Part shown: positions 9,843-21,226 of the stretch, piece by piece
Layout of the letters: every line of letters starts with the position of its first letter
Numbering within the stretch: the first letter of the stretch is position 1
Assembly: GCA_963971405.1 (NCBI GenBank)
Contig: OZ020485.1
Span: forward strand, 10,292,001 to 10,356,000
Source of the DNA: Psococerastis gibbosa
Taxonomy: Eukaryota > Arthropoda > Insecta > Psocodea > Psocidae
Direction: 5' to 3'
Length of the DNA stretch: 64,000 nt
The notes under the pieces: model-generated
What the model saw: the letters and a program-made list of their open reading frames with translations, nothing else
Databases searched by the model: none
Told to the model about the DNA's origin: nothing
Translations under genes and position numbers: made by a program

Positions 9843-12709
9843 CATAGGCTTGGATTTTATATATTGTCCTACAATAAACCTCTATTGCTGAATTGATCGG
9901 GGTTTAGGTTGTTAATGATGGAAGGTGTGAATATACTACCTACTACAAAGTTACAACTTTTATTTCCAATTTCTCATTTGCTCGCAAAAGGCTTTGCTGC
10001 TAAAGTGGATCCAATCGGGAGATTCGATGAATATTTTAACAGAAAGCGACTTCTCGGACATCAGGTATGGGGTTTATCATGATTTCCGAGCCTTCAAGTC
10101 GCCCCCCGAAGGCCTCTCCCGTCTGGAATGTATCCCTTGCGGAAACTTCCGTCAGGTGGAAAAACCACATGCATACCACGCTTTCATTTCAGGGAATTAC
10201 TGTAAAGAAGTACCGCAGCTACAGAATTTCCCTATGATAGCCATCTCGTTTATTTCGTTTTGAATATACAATAATATAGTAGTGGGTCGTCTATTAGATG
10301 CTCTCTGAATCGTGGAATTTAATTTAACAAGCCAACATTCTGTGTCATTGAGGTTTTGATTCCGAACCCAGAAATTTAATTTTGGATTCAATTAAACCAG
10401 TCGGAATATTTTCAAGGCTTATGTTTTAAGGAATGTCAAATACCAGTCACAAATATATTGACTACTGAAATTCTCAAGGCAACTTCATGATCCTTTTATA
10501 CCCATCACAACGTGACTGTAAATAGTATTCCATATAGTATATATAAGCATGCCATAAATTCCCCAATAAACATGCTCACTCATTTACTAAATGATCATGA
10601 CAACTTAGATCCATATATGCAAAGCTTAGAACTATTCAGAGGAACTTTTTAACCAAATTTTAATTTAAGAATGGTTAGGTAGGTAGTTAGTTTTTTTTTA
10701 TAAATTTAAATTTAATAGGAAGTTGTAAACAGTAGTTTCATTTTTTTTTTCGTTTTGAATCATTGATTGTATTTATGCACATAAGGGCTAAGGCTGTGTG
10801 AAAAATAAATAAAAATCTATTCTATTCCATCTTATCACCAATCAGAACCGTGAACTATCAATAGTTTGGTGCATGGGCCTACTGCTTTATAGCCGAGTGG
10901 CATCTACGACAAAGACAGAAAGAAGTTGGAAGCCTTTGAAATGTGGTAGAAATTATGCTAATAGAAGGATTAACGTAGTGTACCCATAGCATAAATTAAT
11001 ATAATTGAAAAATATGTGAAACTCATATTGGCATGAAGTGGTACGCCTCTGGATGGCTTGACTTACTGCCCTGGTGTGTTGAATCTGCTGACGACCGCTG
11101 ACAATAAGAACCTATAGTTGGTAAGTATTGTACAGCGAGGAGTCGGGCAAGAAATGACAACATCAGGCCAATCCGGAGGGCGGAGATCCTGGCCTGTACC
11201 TGTTGTTCCAAATATATCTCCTGAGAAACGATGTCTTCTCATTTGTAGGGTAAGTTCTTCTTACAAGAAATAACAAATGTTATTTGGTACCTCAGATTCA
11301 CCTTGACCTCTGAATCTGAGGAATCATACGACAGAAGGAAGGTCTCTATTTACCAGTCATATTCATGATAAGAGGCAAGTGGATGATCACTGATCAACTG
11401 ATCAGACATAAAGGAATTCTCAACACCATAACAGAAGGATTAGTTTAATTAGGTTATTAATGCTAGGGGCCTACCAAATGAGACTTACGCCGAAGAAGGA
11501 AGATATGAGACCCAGAACGTGCTTGTGGTTTTCTGCGATAACTCAGTAAAATAAAGTAAGTAACTAACTCACAACAGGGGCGTATCCTAATAAGCTAATA
11601 ACTAAGAACTCCAAATTACGCTCCTGAAGGTTTAGGTACCTATGAAAATAGATATTAGAAAATAATATGATTTGGTAAGAGAATAAGAGATAAGCCTACC
11701 GTACTCTGCTTACTCGGTGAAGGTGTAGTACAGTAGGTAGACCTATTATAATATGCAATGTATAATGTGGTGCTGTATGGTGTCTGGGTGTATGTGTTTT
11801 AAGTGAATAGGCTACGCTACTTATCTACTGCTGGAGTCCGTGGCTTGCAAAGTATCCGCAGGAATCACAGCAGGGGCGAGCACAATGAACACTATATAAT
11901 TTAAAATAACAGAAACACTACAACCACAACTAATAAAATTAATGTAATTAACAATAGGTATATAATTAAATAAATATAGAACCTATCGGAGCCGATACAA
12001 TATTAAGACTGGATGCAGGGTGTGGGAATGAGTACCTAGCCGAATTTAGGGGTAGGTAGGTACATCTGCGACAACAACCCGCAACTATGCTTAGCTTTTG
12101 AAATGCGAGGCATTCACGGACAGTACTAATAAACATAATAAAAACAACCATGGAAATATTGGAATTAGTGCAAAATTGTTTTAATTATTTTTATAATTAG
12201 CAATGTATCACTTCCGCTAAAGTCACTGGTGAAACTCTTACATGCATCTAGAACGCACCTCTAGCTTACCTTGCCTAGGACCCAATGACCTGTAAAAGCT
12301 ATGCCAATGACTATGATGTTGATTAGCATAAGTACATGTGAGCTATTTGAAACAACAACAACAACAACTACAATATTCAAAGCAGAAGGTACAGCAGGGT
12401 ATGCGGAAATGCATTATCGTACCTTTAAGTTTCCTCGACTGTTGACAGCGAAAAGTTACAAAAGGGGAACCTGTGGGGGCTCTGCGGGCTCAGTACCTGT
12501 CGTAACTTGTGCAAAATGATGGAGGGAGTTGCGTGACAGTGATGGAACACCGGAACAGTTAGCTCCCTTATAAATAGCTGCAGCATTTACCTACTCAACT
12601 TGTTGCAACTGCCCCCCCCCCCCCTTAACACTAATCTCTGACTAATGTCTACCCTACCCGTTTCAGGTTTACTATATTAATTCACCTACTCCCTTTTTAG
12701 GGTCTTTTT
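9843..12709. other. No gene recognised in 2.9 kb
   Basis: No long ORF, no recognisable protein motif and no SINE box pair. Several open stretches of 60-90 codons (for example 9994-10263) have no known motif. Present only as simple features: a run of T at 10690, ACAACA repeats at 12352-12369, a C run at 12611-12624. This could be intron of the minus-strand receptor gene. Confidence 0.3.
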
Positions 12710-12850
12710 GTTGACTCGTATCTGTACATGGTCATTGAATATATCACATATATAACATTGAATATATAAAACTATATATTCTTATACTTATACATTGAAT
12801 GACATGGTTAAGTCATGCTTTCGCCTGTTGCATTGCGTCGGGTTTCAATA
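12710..12850 (+). repeat. Dispersed repeat H, partial copy
   Basis: Shares GACTCGTATCTGTAC and GGTTAAGTCATGCTTTCGCC plus TGTTGCATTG with 58105-58348 and 62615-62870. Here the two blocks are split by about 75 bases of AT-rich insert (ATATATCACATATATAACAT). Confidence 0.45.
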
Positions 12851-13969
12851 ATTTATAGATGAATTTTCTGGCAAACTGATGAATAGCAAGCAACGAAATG
12901 ATTTATAATAACTTCTCAGTAAGCTTTGAGGCGGAAGAGTGTAGTGGCTTGGTCTAGTATTGTACTTGCAGTAAATAAGGAAATACATAAAAAATGACAT
13001 TTACAATTACATTGAGCTTTTGGGCACAGAGAACTCCCGTGTTCAGGTATGGGGCCGGTTTCGCCGATCGTTTGGGAGAACTTAGTATTTTGGGAATACA
13101 GAAGTTGGCTAGTATCAATACATACTGTATGTCATGAGTTTCACCAAAAAAATTAATGTATGAATCATGACGATTACATGTCGATATACAGTATATATAA
13201 ACCAACCTATTTTGGGGGGATCCAAGGGGGCGGGGCAATGCCAATGACCTCCTCTTCATCCTTCTAAATTCCACACAAAGGCCACTTGCCAGCGTTAACA
13301 TTTGTGTAACCATATCCTACGGGAGCTAATCAACGATGAGTGACAGACTGATTAGTTTGAAAATTAACTCATTTCCACCGGAAAAGCTTAGCTAGAAAAG
13401 CCAGCATGAGATTCAAAGCGATCATTCCTTTAAGTTAGTGCGTGTGGAGGAATTTGATGGTAACCGGGTTTCCCATCAAATTGGAATCACTATTTAAATT
13501 GCTCCGCCATTTGTTACCGCCGCTCCCCCCCCCCTTCCCTCCGGGATGTATATATAGGGCGGATCTTCCCACCTTTCATGTTTTGACATTAATCCGACAC
13601 GACTGCGTCTCTATATGTACTAGGTATTATTTGCTGTTCCAATTTGAGTTTAATTTAGAGGCATTTGCATAGGGGTGTGTAGAAAATTGCGTGTCATAAC
13701 TAAGACATTAATTAAGAGATAGTGGCAATGGAATGCAACTTTGTCCCATATTTCCTTTCTAAAGTAAAGAATAAGAACCAGTCCAAGTGAACACGTGCAT
13801 GAGCTTTCCTATTTTTTGTACTCGTTGGAAATTGTGATAATTGGCTCCTATCAGCAACCACATGATAAATACGGGTACCTAGTTGTCTGATAAGCATTTA
13901 TTTTCGGCTGTCACGATTTTCCTTATTTTAAAGCCTTAGATTTTCCTATAGAAAGTAATTTTTGGCGCA
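12851..13969. other. No gene recognised
   Basis: Minus-strand 119-codon open stretch at 12954-13313 has no motif. C run at 13524-13537. Nothing else recognised. Confidence 0.3.
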
Positions 13970-14060
13970 GGGTCGAAAGAGCTGGAGGATGATATGTATA
14001 GAGTTGCTGCCAACCAATTGTTGAGCAAGTGACCTCAGAAGAAGAACATTGTGGTCATAG
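13970..14060 (+). mobile_element. LINE L-A tail fragment
   Basis: GAGTTGCTGCCAACCAATTG followed by CAGAAGAAGAA matches the last ~80 bases of the L-A family (compare GAGTTGCTGCCAACCAGCAA at 25383). Only the extreme 3' end is left. Confidence 0.5.
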
Positions 14061-14084
14061 GACATAGCAGTATATTGGATGTTT

Positions 14085-14150
14085 TCAGATTGGTCTAACT
14101 GCAGGTTCCTGCAAGTCGAGTACCGACAAGAAAGACTGTGTTTTCACAAG
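14085..14150 (+). repeat. Dispersed repeat I, copy 1
   Basis: TTCAGATTGGTCTAACTGCA, then CTGCAAGTCGAGTACCGACA. A second diverged copy lies at 19643-19715. Nature unknown. Confidence 0.4.
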
Positions 14151-14638
14151 CTGTGGCCAATGGAAACTGTGAAGTAGAAAGCTATTCTCAAAAAGAAGCG
14201 TTGGCAATATTTGCATAATATGCTCGCAGCTGAAAATCTTTGGACCGGCCTGGAACGGAAGCGAGGTACAAAGGGGTGGAAGTGGCAGTTTGGGAGAACA
14301 TGAGTGCAATAACCGCAAAACAAGGAAAGGGAGAAAGCGTTTTATTGCGGCAAGTGTTTCCTTACCAACTATTTTCACTCAGCACTCAAAGAAAAAGCCT
14401 TTTTATGGAAGAAGATTCCAAGTGTCACGATATCCATACTGTACATCATGCTGTCTTTAGGAAATTCAATGGCCCACAGCATAGAAATAGAGTGTCAGAG
14501 AAAGAACGGGAAAATGTGTATCCGATACTTAGCATCGCAATTCGCGTGGTTCACTTATAAATTAACATGTACATTGTATATAATATTGAAACTATTAGAC
14601 ATAATAAAAGAGGTTTCGCTCTTCTTGGCCCAGGCTCT

Positions 14639-14703
14639 TGGCTAAGGACAGACACTGTTCTGTAAATATATGCTATAAAGTCCGTCACGTCTGTCCTCAG
14701 CCA
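14639..14703. repeat. Short hairpin
   Basis: GGCTAAGGACAGACACTG faces CACGTCTGTCCTCAGCC around an AT-rich loop of about 30 bases. Could be a very short MITE; no target duplication seen. Confidence 0.4.
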
Positions 14704-14835
14704 TAAGGTATGTATAGGAAAAGCACGAACATTGGGTTTGAATTGTCAGAGCTGATTACAACGTACAAGTTGGAGAAGCCTCCTAGTAATGAATGAGTAA
14801 GTATGTAGTATGTTATCATGTAGCTCCATAAGTTA

Positions 14836-15305
14836 CTAAGGCGCATATTCCACCTACCTCAATAGTCAATAGTAAATGTGATATTAACGGACATTTCAAT
14901 TGTACTCCATGCCATAGTTAAAATTGATCAATGATCATAGAGTGAAATCACGCGTTGCAAACAATAACAAACCAAAATGGCGTCATGGAATATGTTAAGT
15001 ACAAACATTTTAATAGATTGTTTATAAAACAGTTTTCATCCATTTAACAGATCGGTGAAGGTCGATCCCCTACTATTATTAGGTTTTATTAAAAATAATA
15101 AGTGTGCGAAGAAAACAAATACAAAACAATTTTCAAAAAACAAATGCAAACAAATTTCAAAAATTTGGCGCATACGTGTCAATAGAAGAAAAGTGATCAA
15201 TAGTTGAAAAAACAAGTGGAATGTAGTGTATCAATGAAAAATTTAAATTTCCGTCAATACCACATTAACTATTTACTATTGACGTAGGTGGAATAAGCGC
15301 CTTAG
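14836..15305. mobile_element. MITE with TAAGGCG ends, long form
   Basis: Ends CTAAGGCGCATATTCCACCT and AGGTGGAATAAGCGCCTTAG are inverted copies. Next inside, CAATAGTCAATAGTAAATGT faces the inverse near 15265. The core contains CTCTATGCCATAGTTAAAAT/TGATCAATGATCATAGAG, itself palindromic, and an AAAATGGCGTCATGGAATAT block. The same core occurs in the nested elements at 21297 and 59485, whose outer arms differ. Confidence 0.7.
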
Positions 15306-16229
15306 TAATTAGTTGTACCCTTAGTCATTATGTTGTCTCCTAAGTGGTTAAGTTGTCCCTGCGTTATTTCGTTGCCCCTTTGTTACTAATGCCCAATATA
15401 AGTTATTTGTACCACCTTCCAAACTTATTATTTCCCTCACAGAAGTCCACTTAGATTACGTTAATCCATAACCTTTTTTTGTTCCCAGAGCCATTTTTCA
15501 AGGTCTTAGCTATTCGCCTATTCATGAACCTTCGTGGAGCCATACATTACATATACACTGCTGGAAGCAATGCAGAGAAATCGAGGAAACACAAAAAACG
15601 TCCAAAATCTAAATGCATCTACTGTACATTGTGGGATGTAAGATTTCAATTACAAATTCTTTGATAATATAAGAATCGCATTAGACTTTTTATTCATTTT
15701 TTTTTGTAGCAGTCAATGTGACGATACCACCAACTCAAACATTATTTTTGTGTGACATATCGCCATTTGCATACATGCTCCTTATAATTATATCAATATG
15801 GCAATCGCTAAGGTATGCTGTTAAGTCACACTGATACAGAATGATAATAACAATAAAAATTAAACTAGCGATTTACAATAACATTTCAAATAATAAAAAG
15901 CTGACAATGGCCTTCAAATCCTGCCCTAACCCGGGAAACTCGTCAAAAAAGGCTTCAACATTTGATGGCGGCTATTATTTTTATTTTATATCATAGAACT
16001 TGATAGCTATTACCAACATAAATAACGACCTTGTTTTGTCAAACTGTTACACTGCGAAGAAAGTAGGCCCGGCACTTCGTGAAGAAATCGTAAATTCAGA
16101 AAAGCAATAAAATTTTACAATTGACAAACTTTCATGCTTTATAGCAGTCAACAGTATATGCCAGCCTACGTTTCTTCGTGATTAATTTAAAGGCAGCTAC
16201 TGCCATCTATGGTAAATAACTGTCTATAG
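15306..16229. other. No gene recognised
   Basis: AT-rich, no motif or repeat family recognised. The target duplication of the next element occupies 16222-16229. Confidence 0.3.
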
Positions 16230-16701
16230 CAGCTGTCGGCAACCCATGGCACGCGAGACAAATTTGTCGATTCGCACTCTGGTAGTGGTGCTTCGGCAAA
16301 AACATAATTTTTTGCCATTTTAAAAATAAAAAGGAAAATAAAATTTAGAGTAACATTAGAAAAAAAGAAAATGTATCATTTTCCTCAAAATGTTTAAAAG
16401 TAGCCCCAAATTTTTTTCACGCACACAGGCTGGCAGTGAATCATTGTCTTGTAACTAGGATTCTCAACATCTGGACACCCACATATTCATGTTTGGCTTA
16501 CGAAGGGGGTAGGTACCAGGTGCCTAAAAATGTGCCATACCAATTAGTAAGAGCCTTTGCCGGGAAATTGAAGTGGTGCGGGCATACTACGCAATCTCAA
16601 TTTGTTGTGCAAATCGTTCTGTTCGTTGGCGTTTTTGGAAAGGTCTCAGCTTTGGAAAACCCATAATTAGGCTCCCTAGCACAAATAGGTTGCAGATCAC
16701 T
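16230..16701. mobile_element. Non-autonomous hAT-like element with 8-bp duplication
   Basis: Flanked on both sides by GTCTATAG (16222-16229 and 16702-16709), a perfect 8-bp duplication. Left end CAGCTGTCGGCAACCCATGG, right end AGGTTGCAGATCACT, imperfect inverted copies with the CAGNG...GCAACC look of hAT ends. The 472-bp body has two overlapping open stretches of 76 and 111 codons that run past the right end and match no known protein. Confidence 0.65.
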
Positions 16702-16709
16702 GTCTATAG

Positions 16710-17399
16710 AATTGTTTTAGGCTGTGCTCAAAACTTTCCGATCTCAGAGAATGAGAGGTGTTACACGGAAAACATTGCCAATTTAGTTTACCATAGATGG
16801 CATTCTAGCTCCTATAATATGTTACCCCAATATGTGGTATTAGTATACTACAATACAACATTATGGGTAGTACCGCCTGGTCCTATCACGGTAGACATGT
16901 TTTTGTGAGAAATAAGGAAAGCACGCTATGTATTGGAATGGGGCATGGGGGTGCAACTCCATAAAAATGGCTGGGTAAAGAAGTCTGACGTCATTGTTAT
17001 GTTATGTTATTTATTGCATATGGCGGCACCCCTATGTTGCATTGCATTGTGTGCCTCCACTTTTCCTCAGAAATACATTTCATAAGCGTGGTTGGAAAAC
17101 AGCCAAAACACTACTGGGTCGATCTGTCATTACCTATTTTGAGTCTTCAGATAATTCAAATATGGTACCTACACTTATAGGGCTACCATCGTTGGTAAAG
17201 CTGCGAAGCAAGCCACCGCATGTTTTTCTCCAAATCCAATGCATAGCGGCTTCCTTCGGATTCCACTTTCCACAGCTTTATCAAAGATGGCGGCAGCCAC
17301 CCTAAAGATGGTGGCCCTATCCTGAATTAGGTACCTCTACTGTATTGTATAAGACCGATGATAATGGATGTTATAATAGTAATTAGCGTAGAAACTTAC
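16710..17399. other. Probable intron of the receptor gene
   Basis: Sequence just downstream (minus strand) of the receptor exon. The open stretch 16994-17305 on the plus strand (103 codons) has no recognised motif. No following exon was found here. Confidence 0.4.
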
Positions 17400-17539
17400 C
17401 ACATCAATAATTTGTTGCAAAGTGAGACCAAATTTGACCTGAAGGGGCTCTGATTCGTTGGAAACAGGCCTCTCCAATGTGTTATAATTTGACAGCAGCT
17501 GATTCAGTAGACGGCGCTCGTGTTGCCCCTGACGACTCC
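17400..17539 (-). CDS. Exon of nicotinic acetylcholine receptor alpha subunit (alpha6/alpha7 type)
   Basis: A 140-bp exon read on the minus strand. It starts after TTGTTGTTACAG (acceptor AG at 17541-17540, with a T-rich tract) and ends ATTGATGTG followed by GTAAGTTTC (donor GT at 17399-17398). It opens with two bases of a split codon, then encodes about 46 residues including G-Q-H-E-R-R-L-L-N-Q-L-L, Y-N-T-L-E-R-P-V, N-E-S-E-P-L, V-K-F-G-L-T-L-Q-Q-I-I-D-V. This is the N-terminal start of the mature extracellular ligand-binding domain of insect nAChR alpha subunits, closest by memory to alpha6/alpha7. N-E-S is an N-glycosylation sequon. The exon end after I-I-D-V agrees with the exon 2/3 boundary known for insect alpha6. 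The receptor is a pentameric cation channel at synapses and a target of neonicotinoids and spinosyns. An ATG upstream in the same open frame (17606) is intronic. Signal-peptide exon and later exons were not found. A processed pseudogene is unlikely because both splice sites are present. Confidence 0.88.
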
Positions 17540-17735
17540 CTGTAACAACAACAATAACAAAATCACACAATTTTATTAATATCCAATGTTTAAGATATAA
17601 CCGCAAGAACCGGCACGAGTGAGCTCATGTATGCATGTTTTCCTATTTACTCGTAACAATTGGCATAAGTACCGTAATAGTTGGAAAATAATTGTCCCGT
17701 ACTTAAATATTGGTTGTCTATAGATTTCCCTTAGC

Positions 17736-17910
17736 CATGGCCCTGCCCAGGGGGGTGGTCCAAGGGGTCCGGACCCCCCCCCCCCCCGAAATATTTTTTT
17801 AAATGTAAACCTGTATTGTTTATTTATTTATTTGAGTTTGAACACTGGATAGAATGGACTTTCATTAATGAATTACGTAAAAAAATTTTGGACATTAAAT
17901 TTTTGAATTC
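17736..17910 (+). mobile_element. MITE of the GCCCAGG family, right end missing
   Basis: Begins CATGGCCCTGCCCAGGGGGG and contains GGGGTCCGGACCCCCC, then AAATGTAAACCTGTATTGTT. Complete relative at 30974-31153, reverse copy at 56885-57085. It shares about 150 bases with the latter, including GACTTTCATTAATGAATTACG. Confidence 0.6.
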
Positions 17911-18009
17911 GTCGAAGCCGTGTTTGAGAAAACACTTTTTTAGTCGTTGTTAGGAAGTAAACAACCCCGAAATGACGTCATCAAAAAAAGGAGAAAATCA
18001 TTGACAATA

Positions 18010-18170
18010 TTATTTCAAAGCTAGATGCCGAATTTCATCAAATTCTATTGGGTAGTTTGGCCCCAAATCAAGATACAAACAGGCAGACAGACAGACAGAC
18101 ATTTCTTGGGACCTCAAACCGTGTAAATCCGGAAAAAAGTCCTAATATTAACGTGTAAATAGGAAAGCAA
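18010..18170 (-). mobile_element. Helentron/DINE-1-like fragment (5' end)
   Basis: Minus-strand, diverged. TTGCTTTCCTATTTACACG at the 18170 end, then CGGATTTACACGGTTTGAGG, the GTCTGTCTGTCTGT run, and GATGAAATTCGGCAT. Same order as the first ~200 bases of the copies at 1842, 44786 and 53521. Confidence 0.6.
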
Positions 18171-18364
18171 CAACTTCCTGATAGCAGTTTATCAAAACAC
18201 AGAGCCAAACTACCCATGACACATATATAGACATCAGAAAGCACGTTTAACCGTGGATCCTGCATTTCATAGCTGTAAAAAGAATAATATTCCGAGTTCT
18301 GACGTAAAGACCTATTTACCTTTGTATAAAGCCCCTATAGGCAGGGTAAAGTAATTAGAAAAAA

Positions 18365-18590
18365 AGAAGATATCGAAAAATGGATGGAAATGGGATTCGA
18401 ACTTAAGTCTCCACCTGGCTGGGATAGCATAATGACCACTGCACGAAACGCGTGAAGATACGCGAGGAAAAAGCGGCTGTCGGAATGTTGCTGACTACAA
18501 CGCCTGAAATAGTGCAGTGGTCATGAGAGAGAAGGTCCTCTAATAATCCTCAAGCCTTGTTCCTCATCTGGTTGCCGTGCCATGGCGTTT
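18365..18590 (-). mobile_element. tRNA-like SINE, type C
   Basis: The minus strand gives GTGCAGTGGTCATTATGCTA (A box), then AGTTCGAATCCCATTTCCAT (B box). The sequence upstream of the A box includes GCACTATTTCAGGCGTTG and GTGCAGTGGTCATG-like repeats. Best example of type C. Confidence 0.6.
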
Positions 18591-19147
18591 TTAATTATAA
18601 ACAAGTCATACACATTTTCAGCGACAATTTTTTTCATCTACAGCAGTTGAGCCAGGCCAGGAAAACAGCAAACTGCGAAAATATCTAATTATAAGAAGAG
18701 CTTAGGAGAGAAGTTAGAAGAAAACCAGTTTGGACAGTTTAAGTTTTATCCAATTTCAGCGCCCCCCCCCCCCCTCCCCACCCCCAAACCGATATTTCTT
18801 GCCAAGTCTCATTTGTTCATCGGTTTAATTGGTATGTACAGCATCGCCCACTTGATCAGTGAAATTTATTGCTTACGTGATGTGGTTCGGTCAATAAATT
18901 TATATATTAACCCAGAAGCTGATCAATATACACAAGTTCCAAAAAGGTTATAAGGACAGCTTAGTGGAACATAACAGTATAAAGCCTCTCGACGTGACTT
19001 GAGAAGACGTGAATTAGGTTTTATGAGGGTGTGGAGTTACCAAGGGATGGGGCACTGGTCAGCACTTTAAAGAAAGACAGAAAATGGTCCTCATGGGCAA
19101 ATTTCGGGCCTTTCAGCTTACTCTTACAAACAAGTCGAATGAATTCA
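18591..19147. other. No gene recognised
   Basis: C run at 18763-18774, otherwise nothing recognised. Confidence 0.3.
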
Positions 19148-19548
19148 GCCAACGGCCTTACCATGTTGTTGCCATGAGAGCAGAACATGTTTCAAACTGC
19201 GGCAAACTTGGTAGTGTGCCCAGCGTTGGCAGGGGAACATGGTGGGACATGATAACACGCTGAGACTATACCAGTCAGTCTACGTGCGTGTCGAGTCCTA
19301 GTCACCTCCGATTTAATCGTGTGACTTTACCATGATCCCCAAGTGGTTCGGAACCCACGATAATCAGCAGGTCCACCCTGTCAGTCAATTCCCCTTTCCC
19401 CGAAGTGAAGGAGTCTGCCCTTAGGGTGCCTCAAGTTAACAGACTCACTCCCCCCGCCAGACTGACAGGGCTGCTTAAAGCAGAAATACTGAAAGCAGGC
19501 GTTGGAAACAATAACAACCACAACAACTCTAACAACTCTAACAACTAG
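19148..19548 (+). mobile_element. 5S rRNA-derived SINE, copy 1
   Basis: Starts GCCAACGGCCTTACCATGTTG; 17 of these 21 positions match the start of animal 5S rRNA as I remember it (GCCAACGACCATACCACGCTG). Further on, AAACTGCGGCAAACTTGGTA sits where the 5S internal control region would be, though more diverged. From about 19230 (GGCAGGGGAACATGGTGGGA) the element matches the 3' end of the LINE at 54675-55450. It closes with AGAAATACTGAAAGCAGGCG and an AAC-type tail. A 5S head joined to a LINE tail is the SINE3 design. The RNA polymerase III origin is inference. Confidence 0.6.
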
Positions 19549-20342
19549 GCTAACCCATACTCCATGTACATACTCTTAGTTTCTTGTACTTCCAGTGAAT
19601 TTATCGAATGCTTTAATATACATTTGCCATATATACACCTGTTCAGATTGGTCCCACTGCGAGTGGCTGCAAGTCCAGGACCGATAAGAAGTCACACAGG
19701 CACACAGTCACACAGGCAAAGCTTTCTGCTAGATTACATTAAATTAAATAAGCCACTGTGATCCCAAGACTGGAGTTTCCCTGATAGATTAGCAAATCTA
19801 ACGAAACGAGCAGGGAAAAGATGTAATCCACAAGTGTCTTACTCCTCGTCGGGCTCTAACGCATAGCGACATAGGGAGCTTTCGCGGGATCAAAGGGGGA
19901 TCAATAGGGCAACAAGTGCTCTGCTTCGGGATCATTAGGGCTCTTAAACCCTCCGATATGCAAACATTAATTAATGTACACCCTACATTATTATCACTTT
20001 AGGTGCACCTAGAAATTAACAGGTGGAAAGGGGAATTATCGAATATGCTGTATGAATAAGACAAGTACTAGTAGGTCTTCATATTGCAAGCCTGGCGGTT
20101 TACAATGGTGTCAGAGGTCAAGACGCGAAAATCCCTAATCTGTACGTGATGGATATGGAAGGGTGTAATTGTGACTGAAAGGATAGGGGACCGAGTTTGA
20201 GCCGGGATAAGCGAAAAACAGTATTTTCTGTGCAGAACACATACATAAATCGTAATAATAAATCAACTTTGGATAAATTTGAAAGTATTAAAACCGATAA
20301 ACTGGAATACTTTTCCAAAAGATAGAAGTTATAAGAAGTTAT
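19549..20342. other. No gene; holds repeat I copy 2
   Basis: Copy 2 of repeat I lies at about 19643-19715 (CAGATTGGTCCCACTGCGAG, GGACCGATAAGAAGTCACAC) and is followed by a short CACACAGG duplication. Nothing else recognised. Confidence 0.35.
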
Positions 20343-21226
20343 AAAGCGGCGTCCACACTTTGCCGCAGTTGCCAATGGCCAAAGCCAATACACTGTGGAG
20401 TGTGGCCGTAGTCTTTGGCAAGTACCGCTGAGCCGACGGTTTGCCGGATAAAATCGCTAAAGTATCGGACTCCATCAAACGAAACCAGCGAGAGCGGGTA
20501 GTGTGGACGTGAAAACCTTTGGCTCCACGCGGCACGCAGGTACATCATCCTAGTAAATCCACCCCGTCTAGGGTGGCCAGATATACTCTTCTCAAGAGTA
20601 TTTATACTCTTTTGTGTTCCAAATTCGACATACTCTTTCTTTTTCTGCTTTTGATGCAAATATACTCTTTTTTAAATCAGATCCTACTCTTCTACAGAAT
20701 TTTGTAATTTTGACGCTGGGGGAGAAGGAGAAGAGGAAGTGCACTCTTGAGCTAAATACAAGTAACTTAGGCCATATAAAAATACACAAGGTAGAATGGA
20801 ATAATAATTTTATTATTCAAGTAGCTATTGCTTATATTTGTAAAATTTTATGAGGCGGGTTATGTATGCAAATAATTAATCTTGTTATCCTTGGATTCTT
20901 GGTGAAGAAATAAAGAAATAGGTGTACTATACCGTCTATACCCCATCAATCTGTGATTTAAAGCGGAGAGTGTGACACACAACCTCTCTCTCCCCCCCCC
21001 CCCCTCGCTTGACTCTTACGTATATAGATCTTGTATTGTATATACAGTGTAGACACATATCTTGCATATACAGTATACTCTTTTTTTGTTTTGGAAATCT
21101 GGCCACCCTAACCTCGTCTGACATTTGGCTAACGCCAACGAGCTCAGTGTGGGCGGGAGGCCAACAATTAGATTTGCCGCGTCGGCATTGCAAACAGCCA
21201 ACGCGGCATAGTGTGGACGCCGCTTT
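20343..21226. mobile_element. MITE with AAAGCGGCGTCC ends, interrupted
   Basis: Ends AAAGCGGCGTCCACACTTTG and GCATAGTGTGGACGCCGCTTT are inverted copies. The arms continue inward as GCCGCAGTTGCCAATGGCCA and a weaker inverse. A second element (20569-21112) sits inside it, and another begins right at its right end. Confidence 0.65.
20569..21112. mobile_element. Nested MITE with AGGGTGGCCAGAT ends
   Basis: Ends AGGGTGGCCAGATATACTCT and GGAAATCTGGCCACCCT are inverted. The flanks CCCCGTCT (left) and CCTCGTCT (right) fit an 8-bp duplication with one mismatch. The left arm carries five to six ATACTCTT blocks, the right arm AGTATACTC. The interior has no recognised ORF. Confidence 0.6.
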
